Source: JBLNCE01 sp050260415
Lineage (GTDB): Bacteria; Bacillota; UBA4882; JAAYXC01
Reading direction: 5' to 3'
Length of the DNA: 11,410 bases
Assembly (NCBI GenBank): GCA_050260415.1
Contig: JBLNCE010000067.1
Span: 1 to 11,410, forward strand
Shown here: in pieces, positions 5,377 to 11,410 of the stretch
Layout of the letters: every line of letters starts with the position of its first letter
How positions within the stretch are numbered: position 1 is the stretch's first letter
The notes under the pieces: model-generated
What the model was told of the DNA's origin: nothing
The model's input: only the letters and a program-made list of their open reading frames with translations
Database searches by the model: none
Position numbers and translations under genes: made by a program

Positions 5377-6749
5377 GTATGCCGAAACAACCCGCGGAGG
5401 AAAGGCGCGGCAATTTCAACGAAGTGGCGCTGGGTCTCACGCCCGAACTGGCCGCGGCGGAAGCCGGCCGGTGCCTGCAGTGCAAGACCCGTCCCTGCGT
5501 CGGCGGCTGTCCGGTCGAGGTCGATATACCCGGCTTTATCCGACTGGTCAAACAAGGCGATCCCGGCGCCGCCGCCAGGCTGATCAAGGAAAAGAACGCC
5601 CTGCCCGCCATCTGCGGCCGGGTCTGCCCCCAGGAGACGCAATGCGAGGCGCGATGCATCCTGGGCAAGAAGGGCAAACCGGTGGCCATCGGCTATCTGG
5701 AACGTTACGTGGCCGACTGGGAGCGGGCGGCCGCCAAGTACGACGCGAAAGCTAAGCCGGGTCTCAACGGTCCGAGGGTGGCCGTGGTGGGCGCGGGTCC
5801 CGCCGGTCTGACCTGCGCCGCTGATCTGGCGCGGGCCGGGTGCCGGGTAACGGTCTTCGAGATCCTGCACGCGCCCGGCGGGGTGCTGCGTTACGGCATT
5901 CCCGAGTTCCGGCTGCCCAAGGCCATTGTGGATGAGGAGGTCCGGTTCGTCGAGAGCCTGGGTGTGGAGGTAAGAGTCAACGCGGGTATCGGCCAGATTG
6001 CCACCTTGCCTGAGCTGTTCCGGCGGGGTTACCAAGCCGTATTCATCGGTACCGGCGCCGGGCTGCCGTATTTTCTGGGCATCCCCGGGGAGAACCTCAA
6101 CGGCGTTTATTCGGCCAACGAGTTCCTGACGCGGACCAATCTGATGAAGGCCTACCTCTTCCCCGCGTATGGCACACCGATCGAAGTCGGGCGGAGAGTG
6201 GCGGTGGCGGGCGCTGGCAACGTGGCGATGGATGCGGCGCGTACCGCGGTTCGCCTGGGTGCCGAGGAGGTGTTCATCGTCTACCGGCGCTCGCGGGCCG
6301 AGATGCCGGCGCGCGTGGAGGAGATTGAGAACGCGGAGGAAGAAGGGGTCAAGCTCCATCTGCTCGCGAACCCGACCAAGATTCTCGGGCGGGAGGGATG
6401 GGTGTCCGGCCTGGAGTGCCTCCGCATGGAGCTTGGCGAGCCCGACGCCTCGGGGCGGCGGCGGCCGGTGCCGGTCCCTGGATCGGAATTCACCCTCGAC
6501 GTCGAGACAGTGATCGTGGCCATCGGCCAAGGCCCCAATCCCATCCTGACCAAGGGGGCCGACGGGCTTGCCCTGAACAAACACGGGTATATCATCGCTG
6601 ATCCCGAGACCGGTGCCACCAATCTGGAAAACGTCTTCGCGGGCGGCGACATCGTTACCGGCGCGGCCACGGTGATCGCGGCCATGGGGGCCGGCAAGAA
6701 CGCGGCCAAGGCCATTCTGAGCAAGCTTGAGGAGAAAGGCAAGGGGTAA
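5361..6749 (+). CDS. nfnB: NADH-dependent ferredoxin:NADP oxidoreductase large subunit (NfnB)
   Basis: The 462-residue flavin and [4Fe-4S] subunit, partner of NfnA. It resembles the glutamate synthase small chain and carries the bifurcating FAD and the NADP(H) and ferredoxin sites. The N-terminus has two iron-sulfur motifs: Cys38, 41, 46, 50 and Cys85, 89, 95, 99, with Glu92 in CPQETQCE, the position of the Glu cluster ligand reported for the family. FAD loop VGAGPAG is at 143-149, NADPH loop AGAGNVA at 283-289, and the closing GGD motif (428-430) is followed by GAATVIAAMGAGK. I keep ATG 5361 (GGGGAGG 6 nt upstream) rather than ATG 5379 because the short ERVSMP lead-in resembles NfnB. Without a glutamate synthase large chain nearby and with nfnA fused by overlap, gltD is unlikely. 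Confidence 0.93.
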   Translation: MQERVSMPKQPAEERRGNFNEVALGLTPELAAAEAGRCLQCKTRPCVGGCPVEVDIPGFIRLVKQGDPGAAARLIKEKNALPAICGRVCPQETQCEARCILGKKGKPVAIGYLERYVADWERAAAKYDAKAKPGLNGPRVAVVGAGPAGLTCAADLARAGCRVTVFEILHAPGGVLRYGIPEFRLPKAIVDEEVRFVESLGVEVRVNAGIGQIATLPELFRRGYQAVFIGTGAGLPYFLGIPGENLNGVYSANEFLTRTNLMKAYLFPAYGTPIEVGRRVAVAGAGNVAMDAARTAVRLGAEEVFIVYRRSRAEMPARVEEIENAEEEGVKLHLLANPTKILGREGWVSGLECLRMELGEPDASGRRRPVPVPGSEFTLDVETVIVAIGQGPNPILTKGADGLALNKHGYIIADPETGATNLENVFAGGDIVTGAATVIAAMGAGKNAAKAILSKLEEKGKG

Positions 6750-6840
6750 TAGGCAGAGTTGGGTAGCGTGTTCCGTCGTTGCTATCTCCGGGTGTTGGTC
6801 GTGTGTTCTATGGCCAATAATCTTACTGGAGGGATGGCTC

Positions 6841-7698
6841 ATGCCGGCTAGAATCATCGACGGGAAAGCGGTGGCCGCCAGGGTCAAAGGGGAGGTCGGA
6901 CTGCGGGCGCAATCCTTGAGGGCCCGCGGGCTGGTGCCCGGCCTGGCGGTGATCATCGTCGGAGATGATCCGGCCTCGCGGGTCTACGTGAACTCCAAGA
7001 AAAAGGCCTGCGCGGACCTGGGTTTGTACTCGGAGGAACACGCCCTACCGGCCTCGGTCAGCCAGGAGGAACTCATCTCCCTGATCAAACGCCTGAATCT
7101 TGATCCACGCATTCACGGCGTGCTCGTGCAGTTGCCTCTGCCGGACGGCCTCGACGAGCAGGAGGTCATCCGAACCATCGATCCGGCAAAGGATGTGGAT
7201 GGCTTCCACCCGGTTAACATGGGGCGGCTCATGATCGGCTTGCCGGGCCTCGTGCCGTGCACGCCGGCCGGTGTCATGGAACTCATCAGGGAAGCCGGCG
7301 CCGTTGTCAAAGGCAGCGAATGCGTGGTCGTCGGGCGGAGCAACATCGTGGGCAAGCCGCAGGCCTTGCTGCTCCTGGCCGAACACGGCACGGTCACGAT
7401 CTGCCACTCGCGTACGCGCGATCTGGAAACAGTCTGCCGGCGCGCGGACATCCTGGTGGTGGCCGTGGGCAAGCCGGGCATCGTGCACGGCGGGATGATC
7501 AAGCCGGGAGCGGTGGTCATAGATGTCGGCGTGAACCGCCTATCCGATGGCAAGCTGGCCGGAGACGTCGACTTTGCCACCGCCGCCGAGGTAGCCGGGG
7601 CGATTACGCCTGTGCCGGGGGGCGTGGGACCCATGACCATCGCGATGTTGATGCGCAATACGGTCCTGGCCGCGGAAGGATCGGGGCAAGCGCGGTAG
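6841..7698 (+). CDS. folD: Bifunctional methylene-THF dehydrogenase / methenyl-THF cyclohydrolase
   Basis: A 285-residue cytoplasmic enzyme interconverting 10-formyl-, 5,10-methenyl- and 5,10-methylene-THF, usually with NADP. Catalytic Tyr49 and Lys53 (YVNSK) are present, followed by GVLVQLPLP (93-101), DVDGFHP (118-124, with Asp120), PCTPAG (139-144), the dinucleotide segment GRSNIVGKP (165-173) and PGGVGPMTIAML (259-270). Length and motifs are typical. The start is ATG 6841 with GGAGGG at 6828-6833; the frame is open 38 codons further upstream but without homology. It follows nfnB by 91 nt and completes the C1 block with fhs. Because it has both activities, the absence of fchA in the window is not a gap. 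NfnAB next door can supply its NADPH. Confidence 0.96.
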   Translation: MPARIIDGKAVAARVKGEVGLRAQSLRARGLVPGLAVIIVGDDPASRVYVNSKKKACADLGLYSEEHALPASVSQEELISLIKRLNLDPRIHGVLVQLPLPDGLDEQEVIRTIDPAKDVDGFHPVNMGRLMIGLPGLVPCTPAGVMELIREAGAVVKGSECVVVGRSNIVGKPQALLLLAEHGTVTICHSRTRDLETVCRRADILVVAVGKPGIVHGGMIKPGAVVIDVGVNRLSDGKLAGDVDFATAAEVAGAITPVPGGVGPMTIAMLMRNTVLAAEGSGQAR

Positions 7699-7756
7699 AA
7701 TAGATCGCCTACGATTCCAGCCAAGGATGCACGCCGATAGAAGAGAGGTCAGCGCC

Positions 7757-8341
7757 GTGCCGCGCCGTGAAGGACCGAAAAAACGCGAGATCAATCCCGA
7801 AGAACGCGAGCTTCTGCGTCGTTGCATAGCCGGCGAGGTACAGGCGCACGATGAACTTTGCCGCAAGCTAAGGCCGGCGGCCATGCGCATGGCGCGCCAT
7901 ATTACCAGGGAACTCGGCGATGCGGAGGACTTGGTCCAGGAATCATTCTGCCGTTTATTGAGCCATCTGAAAAACCTGCGCGGCGAAGCTTCGATTACGA
8001 CTTGGCTTTACCGTACCCTTACGAACCTCTACCGCGATAAGCTGCGGCGCCTGGCCAAGAGACCCGAGTGCCCGTTGGATGCGCCGTCCGTGCAAGGTCT
8101 TCCCGTCATGACCGCGCCCGACCCGGCCGAACTGGTCGAGAATCGGCTCTGGCGCAGGGGATTTGTCGCGGCCGTCAAGAAGCTATCCCGCCGGGATCGA
8201 AAAGTACTCTGGCTGCATTTTCGCCGGGATTACTCCCACGCGCAGATCGCCGCGCGGCTCAACTGCACGGTTGACGCGGTAAAATGCCGTCTCTACCGGG
8301 TGACGCGGCACCTACGGCAGGAATTGGCGTTAGAGATCTAG
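7757..8341 (+). CDS. ECF-type RNA polymerase sigma factor
   Basis: A 194-residue sigma70-family protein with only regions 2 and 4. Region 2 (about 20-100) contains the core-binding and -10 recognition segment AEDLVQESFCRLL (56-68) and TTWLYRTLTNLYRDKLRR (81-98). Region 4 (about 135-192) has LSRRDRKVLWLHFRRDYSHAQIAARL with a helix-turn-helix and a basic end. I start at GTG 7757, with GAGAGG 8 nt upstream; ATG 7727 would add 10 residues but has no properly spaced SD. It lies 58 nt after folD on the same strand and 59 nt before the cyclophilin gene. No anti-sigma gene is adjacent, and there is no C-terminal extension, so how it is controlled is unclear. ECF group is not assigned. Confidence 0.88.
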   Translation: MPRREGPKKREINPEERELLRRCIAGEVQAHDELCRKLRPAAMRMARHITRELGDAEDLVQESFCRLLSHLKNLRGEASITTWLYRTLTNLYRDKLRRLAKRPECPLDAPSVQGLPVMTAPDPAELVENRLWRRGFVAAVKKLSRRDRKVLWLHFRRDYSHAQIAARLNCTVDAVKCRLYRVTRHLRQELALEI

Positions 8342-8400
8342 CTTGGAGAAGCGCGCCAATAATCACTGCTTTGATATCTTTTGCAAAGGGTGATGACAGG

Positions 8401-9003
8401 ATGTTAAAGTTGTTGCGCGGATCGAAGCTCGCGGTGCTCTTGCTGGCGCCCATCGGCGTCCTTTGTCTCGCGACCGCGGCCGCCGGCCAGTCTCAGACGC
8501 CCAACCCAAAGGTCGTTCTGCAGACCTCGCTGGGCGCGATCCAGCTCGAACTCTTCTCCGCCAAGGCGCCGCTCACGGTCAAGAACTTTCTGCAATATGT
8601 CGACGCCCGCTTTTACGACAACACGATCTTCCACCGGGTGATCCCGGGGTTCATGATCCAGGGGGGCGGTTTTACCGCGGGCATGAAACAAAAGCAGACG
8701 CGCCCGCCGGTCAAAAACGAGGCCGGTAACGGGCTAAGCAACAAGAGGGGCACCATCGCCATGGCGAGGACGCAGGTGGTAGACAGCGCCACCTCCCAGT
8801 TCTTCATCAACGTCGTTGACAACGGCTTCCTGGACCATCGCGACGAGTCGGTGAACGGGTACGGGTACTGCGTCTTTGGCCGTGTTATCGCAGGGATGGA
8901 CGTGGTGGATAAGATTGCAAAGGTTGCGACACATACGGTGGGGATGTTCGGCGACGTGCCGGTGCGGGACGTGGTCATCCTGTCCGCGAGGCGGGTGAAG
9001 TAA
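8401..9003 (+). CDS. Exported cyclophilin-type peptidyl-prolyl cis-trans isomerase, PpiA-like
   Basis: A 200-residue protein catalysing proline isomerisation during folding. Residues 1-29 form a signal peptide (MLKLLRG, hydrophobic core, then ATAAAG before QSQ), so it works outside the cytoplasm. It has no lipobox. The cyclophilin core carries FHRVIPGFMIQGGGFT (77-92, catalytic Arg79, Phe84, Met85, Gln87), RGTIAMART (116-124), SATSQFFINV (129-138) and FLDH (143-146). It resembles E. coli periplasmic PpiA along its length. ATG 8401 is chosen because it begins a proper signal peptide; the frame is open upstream to 8284 inside the sigma gene. AAAGGG lies about 10 nt upstream. It may share a transcript with the sigma factor, which would suit an envelope-stress role, but that is inference. 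Confidence 0.93.
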   Translation: MLKLLRGSKLAVLLLAPIGVLCLATAAAGQSQTPNPKVVLQTSLGAIQLELFSAKAPLTVKNFLQYVDARFYDNTIFHRVIPGFMIQGGGFTAGMKQKQTRPPVKNEAGNGLSNKRGTIAMARTQVVDSATSQFFINVVDNGFLDHRDESVNGYGYCVFGRVIAGMDVVDKIAKVATHTVGMFGDVPVRDVVILSARRVK

Positions 9004-9014
9004 CAGGCATAAAT

Positions 9015-9407
9015 AAGCTCCAGTTGCAAGACCACCACCTCCGTATGCCCGAAAGCCCGCCAGGCTTTGCTCCACCTCAGCCGGCCCGAGCCGGCTATTG
9101 GCGCCCGGCAAGACAATGATGCGGTGATTACCCATCGCATCAAGAATGATGGCGGCCACCCCGGTTGGCACGGCTGGATCCCGCGCAATCCACCCGGTCC
9201 AGACGCCCACCTGGCCGGGTTGACGGCGAGCGCCGCCCCGAGCGAATCGCCGCCACCGGCCGATCATCGTCACCGCCGCGCCCCCCCCGGAACTCGGTAA
9301 AACTCGTTACCGATCGAAGTCTCTCCATCCTCCGGCACCCGTTCCGCGCGCAAGACGAGAGCCATGTTGGTGCTGCCGAAGACGAGCACGCGCGCATTTT
9401 GCGCCAC
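9015..9407 (-). pseudogene. Ribokinase (PfkB family) remnant, frameshifted and truncated
   Basis: Joining minus-strand frames gives the N-terminal half of a ribokinase. Frame 1, from GTG 9407: ARVLVFGSTNM, VLRAERVPEDGET, EFYRVPGG, then a stop soon after a run of eight G (9281-9288). Next, in shifted frames, VTMIGR, then GGDSLGAALAVN, then WIARDPAVPTGVAA and NRIIVLPGAN-like NHRIIVLPGANSRLGP to about 9085. A further shift gives EVVVLQLEL, ending at 9015, 12 bp from the ppi stop. The usual KGANQAVAAARLG segment after PGG is missing and the C-terminal half with the catalytic Asp is gone. At least four frame changes make a sequencing error unlikely. The intact gene would phosphorylate ribose; this copy cannot be functional. 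Confidence 0.82.
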
Positions 9408-9570
9408 TTTAAATGCGTTGCGCCAAAGCCGCGCCGGCGGCGGGCCGCCCCTTCATGGGGCGGTGAAGCATCACAGGGCGCCGCTTCATTGCCGTGGAGC
9501 ATGGATGACACTTTCTCGACCCGCCTGGAGTCCAACGAGCATAAGATGTCCGAAGAAAGAGGGTGCCGGC
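9408..9570. other. Non-coding spacer before degV with two small hairpins
   Basis: No gene is seen. CCGCCCC (9445-9451) pairs with GGGGCGG (9457-9463), and TGAAGC (9464-9469) pairs with GCTTCA (9483-9488). Neither has a T tract. No strong promoter for degV was found; CATAAG at 9540-9545 is a weak -10 candidate without a good -35. Confidence 0.4.
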
Positions 9571-10407
9571 ATGTCAATCGGCCTAGTCACCGACAGTTCA
9601 GCCGATCTTCCGGCCGCGGTGGCCGCGGCGCACGAGATCGAGGTCATTCCCCTCGAGGTCCGGCTGGGTGCCGAGACCTTCCGCGATGGGCTCGACCTCA
9701 GCACGGAAGAGTTCTTCCGCCGGGTCTCCACGGACAGCCTGGCGCCGAAAACCTCCCAGCCCCCGGTCGGCGTGTTCGTGCAAACCTATCGAAATCTCCT
9801 GGCCCGGCACGAGAGCATCATCTCGATCCATCTCGCGGGCGACCTCAGCGGCACGTATGCCGCCGCCGAGGTCGCCCGGCAGTCCTTGCCCGGCGCCGAC
9901 ATCACGATCGTGGATTCGTGCTCGGTCTCGCTTGGCCTCGGGTTGTTGGTCGTCCGGGCGGCCCGGGCGCTGCGGGACGGTATGTCCAAGGAGAAGATCC
10001 TGCAACTGCTCGGTGACGCAAAAGAACGGGTCGAGGTTTTGGTGGCCTTGAACACTTTGGAATTCCTCGAGCGGGGGGGACGGCTCGGAAAGGTCGCCGC
10101 GTTTCTCGGCTCGCTGCTCAACCTCAAGCCTTTGATCAAGGTGGCCGGCGGCCAAGTCCTGCCCTTGGTCAAGGCGCGCAGCCGCGGCCAGTGCGTCGAC
10201 CAACTCCTGCTGCACCTCGCGCCCCTGGCGCAGCGCGGCAAGCTGCTCCTGGGCGTCATGCATACCGTCGCCGCCGGGGAGGCGGAGGAACTCCGCCGGC
10301 GTCTGCAGGATCTCTACGGCAAGGTGGAGATGGTTGTGCAGGCCGGCCCGGTCCTAGGGGCGCACGCGGGACCCGGGGCCTTGGCCGTCGCGGTGGTGCC
10401 GGCGTAG
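9571..10407 (+). CDS. DegV-family fatty acid-binding protein
   Basis: A 278-residue DegV (FakB-like) protein. Family members bind a fatty acid, and in Firmicutes present it to the kinase FakA for phospholipid synthesis. Motifs visible are VTDSSADLP (6-14), the TSQPP segment (61-65), LSGTY (92-96) with Ser93 at the position of the ligand-binding serine, LEFLERGGR (163-171), LNLKPLI (183-189) and the C-terminal GPVLGAHAGPGAL (259-271). It starts at ATG 9571 after AGAGGG; the frame is open further upstream but only through the ribokinase remnant. No TM segment or second domain. No fakA gene lies in the window. Converges with the LigD gene, 54 bp between stops. The exact lipid ligand is unknown. 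Confidence 0.93.
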   Translation: MSIGLVTDSSADLPAAVAAAHEIEVIPLEVRLGAETFRDGLDLSTEEFFRRVSTDSLAPKTSQPPVGVFVQTYRNLLARHESIISIHLAGDLSGTYAAAEVARQSLPGADITIVDSCSVSLGLGLLVVRAARALRDGMSKEKILQLLGDAKERVEVLVALNTLEFLERGGRLGKVAAFLGSLLNLKPLIKVAGGQVLPLVKARSRGQCVDQLLLHLAPLAQRGKLLLGVMHTVAAGEAEELRRRLQDLYGKVEMVVQAGPVLGAHAGPGALAVAVVPA

Positions 10408-10461
10408 GCCGCGGTTCCTCCTGGCCGAGCCCGCTTCTTTTCACGCGATCCCAAAGGAAAC

Positions 10462-11343
10462 TCAATCAAGCAAATCCCCGGGTAGTTCCTGCCGCTTGAC
10501 CAGTAAATCGGCAAAGAGATCCCCGACCCTGCCCAGCCTGGGCAGGGTATTTTTAATCGTAAAGCTGGCGGGATGCGTGTCGGGCAGTTCCGCCCAGGTA
10601 ACGGGGAGCGAGACGGGGGCGCCGGGGAAAGGGCGCAGGCTGTAGACGGAGGCGATGGTCTTGCCGCGGAGGTTCTGCAGATGGTCGATATAGACCTTGC
10701 CGGCCCGGTCGGCCACGCGCCGCTCGTTGGTGGCCAGGTCCGGGAGGGCGCCGATGACCGCCTCGCCGAGGCGCTTGACGAAGGTGCTGGTCTGCTTGAA
10801 GGTATAGCGCGGGGCGATGGGCAGGTAGAGATGGAGGCCGGTGGCGCCCGAGACCTTCGGGTAGGCGGCCAGCCCCAGTTGGTCGAGGAGCCTTTTGATC
10901 GCCAGCGCCACGCGCACGCCGTCCGCGTAGGCGGCCGGGGGCATCGGATCCAGATCGAAGATCGCGTAGGTCGGCCGGTCCAGGTCCGCGGCGGTGGAGA
11001 GCCAGGGATGCACCTCGATGGTGCCCAGGTTGATCGCCCAGATCAAGGTGGGCAGGTTATTGGCCATGCTGTAGTGGAGGACGCGTTCGCCGGACGGGAT
11101 CGCGATCGTCTCCACGAACTCCGGGGCGTTGGGGCAGTCTTTTTGGTAGAAGTAGTCCCCGGTGACGCCCTCGGGGTAACGGACGAGGGAGAGCGGACGA
11201 TTTCGGAGATGCGGGCCGAGCAAGGGCCAGACTTGCACGTAGAAGTTCATAATATCGGCTTTCGTGATGCCTTCCTCGGGCCAGAAGACCTTGTCGAGGT
11301 TGGTGACCTTGAGTTCGCGCGCGTCGACGGTGAGCGTGGGCAT
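10462..11343 (-). CDS. Stand-alone LigD-type polymerase domain protein (NHEJ)
   Basis: A 293-residue primase-polymerase (AEP) protein of the LigD PolDom family, which fills gaps and adds nucleotides at broken DNA ends during Ku-dependent non-homologous end joining. Visible are TNLDKVFWPEEGITK (14-28), RNRPLSLVRYPEG (47-59), FYQKDCP (65-71), EVHPWLS (110-116), the metal-binding IFDLDP (128-133, Asp130 and Asp132), SGATGLHLYLP (165-175), and KVYIDHLQN (216-224) with the third Asp220. No ligase or phosphoesterase domain is attached; a separate ligase and Ku are expected elsewhere. ATG 11343 is preferred, with AAGGAGGA at 11351-11358 and 7-nt spacing; an upstream ATG at 11364 lies before the SD. 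SGATG replaces the more usual SGxKG. Its last 100 bases carry a plus-strand terminator. Confidence 0.93.
   Translation of the reverse strand: MPTLTVDARELKVTNLDKVFWPEEGITKADIMNFYVQVWPLLGPHLRNRPLSLVRYPEGVTGDYFYQKDCPNAPEFVETIAIPSGERVLHYSMANNLPTLIWAINLGTIEVHPWLSTAADLDRPTYAIFDLDPMPPAAYADGVRVALAIKRLLDQLGLAAYPKVSGATGLHLYLPIAPRYTFKQTSTFVKRLGEAVIGALPDLATNERRVADRAGKVYIDHLQNLRGKTIASVYSLRPFPGAPVSLPVTWAELPDTHPASFTIKNTLPRLGRVGDLFADLLVKRQELPGDLLD
10526..10554 (+). terminator. Rho-independent terminator for degV, inside the antisense ligD coding end
   Basis: ACCCTGCCC (10526-10534) and GGGCAGGGT (10540-10548) form a perfect 9-bp GC-rich stem with loop AGCCT, followed by ATTTTT (10549-10554). It lies 119 nt after the degV stop in the plus direction. 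The same bases code for LigD residues around 265-273. Confidence 0.7.
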
Positions 11344-11372
11344 GGCCGCATCCTCCTTTTCCATCGATCATG

Positions 11373-11402
11373 AGTATGCCCAGCGCGCGCCGGAATGGCC
11401 AA
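11373..11402 (-). promoter_or_regulatory. Weak candidate promoter of the LigD gene
   Basis: On the minus strand, TTGGCC (11397-11402) and CATACT (11373-11378) are 18 bp apart, each four of six to consensus. No other gene is visible between 11344 and the window end, so the gene may have its own start here or be read from outside. Confidence 0.25.
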
Positions 11403-11410
11403 TGCTTTTT

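Noticed and set aside
5010..6956. Minus-strand open frame of 648 codons opposite nfnB
   Set aside because: Low-complexity His/Arg/Gly/Pro-rich translation, antisense to conserved iron-sulfur and FAD motifs; shadow of nfnB codon bias.
9165..10016. Plus-strand open frame of 283 codons across the ribokinase remnant and degV
   Set aside because: Out of frame with DegV and antisense to the ribokinase remnant; Arg/Pro/Ser-rich shadow.
10573..11373. Plus-strand open frame of 266 codons opposite the LigD gene
   Set aside because: Antisense to conserved LigD catalytic motifs; translation is Gly/Asp/Val-rich with no recognisable domain.
1..11410. CRISPR arrays or other long direct repeats
   Set aside because: No regularly spaced repeats were seen; the only tandem repeat is the short 14-bp unit at 3379-3411.

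Overview
The window is GC-rich bacterial chromosome with a short AT-rich, damaged stretch at its left end. The gene set suggests a strict anaerobe with tetrahydrofolate-based C1 metabolism: formate-THF ligase, an AcsE-type methyl-THF methyltransferase, NfnAB transhydrogenase and FolD. A stand-alone LigD polymerase-domain protein, a DegV protein, purine-rich Shine-Dalgarno (SD) sites, and TTG and GTG starts fit a Moorella/Desulfotomaculum-like Bacillota. The exported PpiA-like cyclophilin would also suit a diderm lineage. Taxonomy is inference.

Layout. 1-310: what looks like the left end of an insertion sequence (first codons of a leftward gene behind a ribosome-binding-site-masking hairpin), abutting an AT-rich membrane-protein ORF that appears cut short. 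311-756: an empty stretch, then a leftward tRNA-Asn with its own promoter and terminator. 757-1350: a leftward gene with two DUF1599 domains, divergent from the C1 block. 1428-7698: the rightward C1 block fhs, acsE-like, nfnA, nfnB, folD. fhs has a long leader, a repeat-bearing spacer lies between fhs and the methyltransferase, and nfnA appears to have its own promoter and a foldable leader. 7757-9003: an ECF sigma factor and an exported cyclophilin. 9015-9407: a broken leftward ribokinase gene, recognisable only when several frames are joined. 9571-10407: degV. 10462-11343: a leftward LigD polymerase-domain gene that converges on degV; its 3' end carries a plus-strand terminator hairpin.

How the genes work together. 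Fhs makes formyl-THF from formate. FolD (cyclohydrolase plus dehydrogenase) interconverts formyl-, methenyl- and methylene-THF with NADP(H). NfnAB links NADH and reduced ferredoxin to NADPH and so can supply FolD. The methyltransferase passes the methyl group of methyl-THF to a corrinoid protein. Methylene-THF reductase, the corrinoid protein and CO dehydrogenase/acetyl-CoA synthase are not in the window, so a full Wood-Ljungdahl pathway is inferred, not shown.

The most interesting points are the nfnA leader, which has mutually exclusive pairings including one with the SD; the decayed ribokinase; the RBS-masking hairpin at the left edge; and the terminator embedded in the antisense ligD coding region.
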